This document shows, in pieces, positions 61,133 through 64,000 of a DNA stretch of 64,000 nucleotides; position 1 is the first letter of the stretch, and each line of letters opens with the position of its first letter. Position numbers and translations under genes: made by a program. The stretch lies in contig JAIXTM010000017.1 in NCBI GenBank assembly GCA_027483945.1, positions 124,001 through 188,000 of the forward strand. The letters run 5' to 3'. The notes beneath the pieces are model-generated. The model was not told the DNA's origin and ran no database searches. It was given only the letters and a program-made list of their open reading frames with translations. This DNA is from Hyphomicrobiales bacterium (GTDB lineage Bacteria > Pseudomonadota > Alphaproteobacteria > Rhizobiales > Beijerinckiaceae).

Positions 61133-62272
61133 ATGAACATGCAGTCCACGCTCAACCCTCAGGTCCATGACCCCAGAGTTCTGGGTGCCGGGTCCCGCGC
61201 CGCCGGGATCCGCGTCGAGGGCGTCAACCTCTCCTACGGGACGACCCATGTCCTGAAGGACGTCAACCTCACCATCCGCCCCGGGGAGTTCTTCGCCTTT
61301 CTCGGCCCGTCCGGCTGCGGGAAGACGACGCTGCTGCGCCTCATCGCGGGCTTCAACGTCGCCCAGACCGGACAGGTCCTCATCGGCGACACCGACGTCT
61401 CCACGCTGCCGCCCTGGAAGCGCGATGTCGGCATGGTCTTCCAGTCCTACGCGCTCTGGCCCCATATGAGCGTGCGCAAGAACGTGGCTTTCGGCCTGGA
61501 GGAGCGGAAGATCCCCCGCGCCGAGATCGAGGCCCGCGTGGACGCCGCGCTCGAGCTCGTCGGCCTCAAGCACCTGGCCGACCGCAAGCCCTCGCAGCTC
61601 TCCGGCGGCCAGCAGCAGCGCGTCGCGCTCGCCCGCACGGTCGTCATCCGGCCCCGCGTGCTGCTCCTCGACGAGCCGCTCTCGAACCTCGACGCCAAGC
61701 TGCGCGTGCAGATGCGCCGCGAGCTCCTGGAGCTCCAGCGCGAATTGCAGCTCACGACGATCTTCGTCACCCACGACCAGGAGGAGGCCAACACGATCTG
61801 CGACCGCATCGCGGTCATGCATGACGGCGTCATCCAGCAGGTCGGCGCGCCGATGGAGCTCTACGACCGGCCGGCCAACCTGTTCGTCGCCAACTTCCTC
61901 GGCACGGTGAACATCGTGGAGGGCGAGGTTAAGGGCGCCGGCCCGTCCAGCGCCTTCGTCATCGCGGGCGGCGGCGGCACGGTGCCGATCCCGGCCGGCC
62001 GCGACGTGCCGGGCGGCGCCAGGCTCGTCTTCCGGCCGCAGAACGCGGCGATCGCCGAGCCGGGCAGCGCCGCGGCCGCCGGCCGGACCCGGCTGAACGG
62101 CACGGTCGTCTACCGCGAGTTCCTCGGCGGCACGATCCGCTACGGGGTCAAGCTCGGGGCGACCGAGGTGACGATCGACATGCCCCACCAGGCCGGCGAG
62201 ACCGTGCTGGAGACCGGCTCCCCGGCCGCCATCGACCTCTCCGCCGAGAAGGCGCTCTACCTCGCCCATTGA
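61133..62272 (+). CDS. ABC transporter ATP-binding protein (FbpC/PotA-like)
   Basis: I start at 61133, after GGAGG; the ATG at 61112 precedes that box. The 379-residue protein has Walker A GPSGCGKTT near residues 54-62, the Q loop VFQSYALWPHM near residue 103, the ABC signature LSGGQQQR near 160-167, Walker B VLLLDEPLSNLD near 180-191 and the switch His in VTHDQEEA near 213. A TOBE-type C-terminal regulatory domain (about 260-370) completes the carbohydrate/iron-type importer ATPase. It is the last gene of the importer operon and is followed by a terminator stem. Confidence 0.95.
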   Translation: MNMQSTLNPQVHDPRVLGAGSRAAGIRVEGVNLSYGTTHVLKDVNLTIRPGEFFAFLGPSGCGKTTLLRLIAGFNVAQTGQVLIGDTDVSTLPPWKRDVGMVFQSYALWPHMSVRKNVAFGLEERKIPRAEIEARVDAALELVGLKHLADRKPSQLSGGQQQRVALARTVVIRPRVLLLDEPLSNLDAKLRVQMRRELLELQRELQLTTIFVTHDQEEANTICDRIAVMHDGVIQQVGAPMELYDRPANLFVANFLGTVNIVEGEVKGAGPSSAFVIAGGGGTVPIPAGRDVPGGARLVFRPQNAAIAEPGSAAAAGRTRLNGTVVYREFLGGTIRYGVKLGATEVTIDMPHQAGETVLETGSPAAIDLSAEKALYLAH

Positions 62273-62322
62273 GGGACAGCGCGGCGGCGCGGCACCAGGC
62301 CTCGCAGCGCTTCCGCGCCCGG

Positions 62323-62350
62323 CGGGCCCCGTCTTCGGACGGGGCCCGTC
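62323..62350 (+). terminator. GC-rich terminator stem with TTCG loop
   Basis: A perfect 11-bp stem (62323-62333 with 62338-62348) is closed by a stable TTCG tetraloop and followed by a modest T-containing tail. It ends the ABC importer operon. Confidence 0.65.
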
Positions 62351-62519
62351 TGCTTGTGTGCGGCGGAATGATCGAGGCGGGGGTGACGCGCGAAGGCCGG
62401 GCTGTTCTGGAGACGCCCGGAGGATGCCTGCAGGATGCCTGGCCTGCAACGGGAAGCGGACGTCGGCAGCCCTTTGCCAGTGTCATCGGGGCTTCACATA
62501 GACGCAGTAGGGGCGCGTC

Positions 62520-62951
62520 ATGGATATCGTCATCTATCACAATCCGGACTGCGGCACGTCGCGCAACACCCTCGCCTTGATCCGCAACGCGGGGATCGAG
62601 CCGCACGTCATCGAGTACCTGAAAACGCCGCCGAACCGGGTCTTGCTGGCGTCGTTGATCGCGCGGGCGGGTGTCTCGGTTCGCGACGTGCTGCGGGAAA
62701 AGGGCACGCCCTATCTCGATCTCGGGCTGGGCGATCCCTCCCTGACGGACGACCAGCTCCTCGACGCCATCATGGCGCACCCGATCCTGCTCAACCGGCC
62801 CCTCGTGGTGACGCCGCTCGGCGTGAAGCTCTGCCGACCGTCCGAGGCCGTCCTCGACATCCTTCCCGATGGGTCGCAGCGCGGCGCGTTCGTCAAGGAG
62901 GATGGCGAGCGCGTGGTGGACGAACATGGCCGCCGGGTGGCGGCCGCTTGA
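62520..62951 (+). CDS. arsC: arsenate reductase (glutaredoxin-dependent)
   Basis: ArsC reduces arsenate to arsenite in the cytoplasm, using glutathione and glutaredoxin. The 143-residue protein has the catalytic Cys11 in YHNPDCGTSRNTLALIRN and the later Arg-rich region with PILLNRPLV near residue 90, as in the R773/ArsC-grx family. Its TGA overlaps a TTG start of an aquaglyceroporin gene, so both are made together. An arsR regulator or arsB/acr3 pump is not visible in the window; a regulator may lie elsewhere. Confidence 0.93.
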   Translation: MDIVIYHNPDCGTSRNTLALIRNAGIEPHVIEYLKTPPNRVLLASLIARAGVSVRDVLREKGTPYLDLGLGDPSLTDDQLLDAIMAHPILLNRPLVVTPLGVKLCRPSEAVLDILPDGSQRGAFVKEDGERVVDEHGRRVAAA

Positions 62952-63610
62952 CCCACTCCCCCGTCCAGCGCCTCGCTGCCGAGACCCTTGGCACGGCGCT
63001 TCTGGTCGCCACGGTCGTCGGTTCCGGCATCATGGCCGAGAAGCTTGCGGGCGGGAGCATGGCGCTTGCCTTGCTCTGCAACACCATTCCGACCGGGGCG
63101 ATCCTCTACGTCCTGATCACGATGTTCGGGCCGATCTCGGCGCATTTCAACCCGGCGGTCAGCCTCGTCCTTGCGATCCGGGGCGAGCTTGCATGGCCGG
63201 CATTCGGGCCGTTCGTCGTCGCCCAGGTGCTCGGCGGCGTCGCCGGGACGCTGCTGGCGCACGCCATGTTCGACCAGCCCCTCTTCCAGTTCTCGGCGAC
63301 CGCCCGAACCGGCTTCGCGCAGTGGGTCTCGGAATCGGTGGCGACGTTCGCCCTGGTCCTGACCATTCTCGGCACGATGAGGGCCCGGCCGGATTCGGTC
63401 CCGGTCTCGGTCGCCCTGGTGATCACCGCCGCATACTGGTTCACCGGATCGACGTCCTTCGCGAACCCTGCCGTGACCGTCGCCCGCGCCTTGTCCGACA
63501 CCTTCGCCGGGATCGCGCCGGGAGACGTTCCGGCCTTCATCATCGCCCAGGTGCTCGGCGCCGTCCTCGCCCTGCTGACCGCCGACCGGTTATTCGGGTG
63601 GCGAGCCTGA
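62948..63610 (+). CDS. aqpS: aquaglyceroporin, probable arsenite channel (AqpS-like)
   Basis: The 220-residue membrane protein starts with TTG overlapping the arsC stop. It has six hydrophobic helices and both channel signatures: FNPAVS near residue 59 and FANPAVT near residue 175, with the half-helices around them. In Sinorhizobium, AqpS replaces an arsenite pump and lets arsenite flow out after ArsC reduces arsenate. The arsC-aqpS overlap implies the same two-step detoxification here. A general water/glycerol channel is the alternative, made less likely by the coupling. Confidence 0.87.
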   Translation: MTHSPVQRLAAETLGTALLVATVVGSGIMAEKLAGGSMALALLCNTIPTGAILYVLITMFGPISAHFNPAVSLVLAIRGELAWPAFGPFVVAQVLGGVAGTLLAHAMFDQPLFQFSATARTGFAQWVSESVATFALVLTILGTMRARPDSVPVSVALVITAAYWFTGSTSFANPAVTVARALSDTFAGIAPGDVPAFIIAQVLGAVLALLTADRLFGWRA

Positions 63611-63742
63611 ACTGGTAAGGGCCGCCTTTTCGTCGGCATCCGCGTGGACAGGCCCCCCGCCGTTCCACTGAACAGCTCTGTCCATGGAACGTTCCGCGCC
63701 TTTTCCGCCCCGATCTTCGCACTTCTCATTTCAGAACGGCAC

Positions 63743-63770
63743 GCGTATACGCAATGATGATTGCATTGCG
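63743..63770 (+). promoter_or_regulatory. palindromes upstream of the amidohydrolase gene
   Basis: GCGTATACGC (63743-63752) is a perfect palindrome of GntR-like type. It is followed by CGCAAT (63750-63755) with ATTGCG (63765-63770). Both lie within 40 bases before the next start and could be an operator. No gene is visible between 63611 and 63780. Confidence 0.4.
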
Positions 63771-63780
63771 TGAGTGAGTC

Positions 63781-64000
63781 ATGTTGCACGACCTGGTGAT
63801 TCGCGAGGCGCTCGTCATCGACGGGACGGGGGCGGAGCCTTTCGTCGCCGACATCGCGATCGACGGGGACCGGGTGGTGCGGATCGGCGCGGTTGCCCGC
63901 AGCGGCCACCGCGAGATCGTCGCCTCCGGCGCCGCCGCGTCGCCGGGTTTCATCGACGTCCACACCCATGACGACCGGCTGGCGCTGATCGCGCCCGCCA
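63781..64000 (+). CDS. D-aminoacylase-type amidohydrolase (partial, runs off the right edge)
   Basis: Only the first 73 residues are in the window. The opening HDLVIREALVIDGTGAEPFV is the usual small beta-sandwich start of the amidohydrolase superfamily, and ASPGFIDVHTHDD near residues 53-65 contains the first metal-binding HxH. That wording, with the extra Asp, is typical of N-acyl-D-amino-acid deacylases rather than of dihydropyrimidinases. The reaction would release D-amino acids from their N-acyl forms. The catalytic end of the protein is not visible, so the substrate class is provisional. Confidence 0.8.
   Translation, partial: MLHDLVIREALVIDGTGAEPFVADIAIDGDRVVRIGAVARSGHREIVASGAAASPGFIDVHTHDDRLALIAPA

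Noticed and set aside
57894-62272. Iron(III) ABC importer (FbpABC/AfuABC) as the primary call
   Set aside because: Homology names point to iron, but the linked sensory paralogue with a PgtBA-type kinase and sigma-54 activator, and the absence of Fur-like sites, favour a phosphorylated organic substrate. Iron remains an alternative.

Overview
The window is GC-rich DNA (visibly around two-thirds G+C or more) from a free-living alphaproteobacterium, most likely a member of the Hyphomicrobiales (Rhizobiales). Clues are an NDUFA9-type SDR protein, TRAP and tripartite tricarboxylate (TctABC) importers, a DUF1127 protein, an AqpS-type arsenic channel beside arsC, PilZ and Cache signalling proteins, and a leaderless aromatic-amino-acid leader peptide of the kind known from rhizobial trp genes. 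I see no IS element, prophage, CRISPR array or rRNA, so this looks like core and near-core chromosome. Assignment below the order level is not possible from the sequence alone.

Layout. 0-2.3 kb: LOG-family phosphoribohydrolase, a small secreted protein, an NDUFA9-like protein. 2.4-6.7 kb: an operon for a c-di-GMP-type exopolysaccharide synthase (HlyD-like partner, GT2 synthase with a degenerate PilZ-like tail, Cache-HAMP protein without output domain). 6.6-12.9 kb: DUF3429, EI24 and YiiX-like genes, a Kef-type K+/H+ antiporter coupled to a MATE exporter, a DUF937 protein. 13-19.4 kb: DUF1127 gene divergent from a LysR regulator with a clear operator/promoter, TRAP permeases without a binding protein, DMT exporter and SolA-like oxidase. 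19.7-25.7 kb: soluble MCP-PilZ receptor, moaA, DUF971, two L,D-transpeptidases facing away from a tRNA-Val, gph. 25.8-31 kb: small secreted proteins, rpiA, TctABC. 31-36.7 kb: O-antigen-ligase-like protein coupled to gor, orphan TadE/TadG, DUF1772 pair. 36.7-40.3 kb: TetR regulator with twin operators plus a quinone reductase, then class II DAHP synthase behind an attenuator leader. 40.2-45.3 kb: a 26-aa membrane peptide, nadE, acyltransferase, ampG, tRNA-Arg. 45.3-49.5 kb: a four-gene signalling operon (CHASE3 kinase, receiver, receiver-kinase, periplasmic binding protein). 49.5-53 kb: FGE-like protein, Tat-exported aldo/keto reductase, AraC regulator, DUF2267. 53-62.3 kb: binding protein, sensor kinase and sigma-54 activator (PgtCBA-like) followed by a sigma-54 promoter and a complete ABC importer. 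62.5-64 kb: arsC-aqpS and the start of a D-aminoacylase-type amidohydrolase.

How the parts work together. The most coherent systems are (1) the DAHP synthase leader at 38.0-38.2 kb: a -35/-10 promoter placed so that the RNA starts almost on the AUG of a 16-residue peptide with consecutive Tyr-Phe-Trp codons, followed by mutually exclusive 1:2, 2:3 and 3:4 pairings just ahead of the ribosome binding site; and (2) the 53-62 kb nutrient-sensing module, where a periplasmic binding protein paralogous to the transporter's own binding protein is translationally coupled to a kinase and a sigma-54 activator, with repeated candidate activator sites and a perfect GG-N10-GC promoter before the transporter genes. 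The exopolysaccharide operon at 2.4-6.7 kb resembles the mixed-linkage beta-glucan (bgsBA) arrangement. These functions are inferences from motifs and gene order; no database search was possible.
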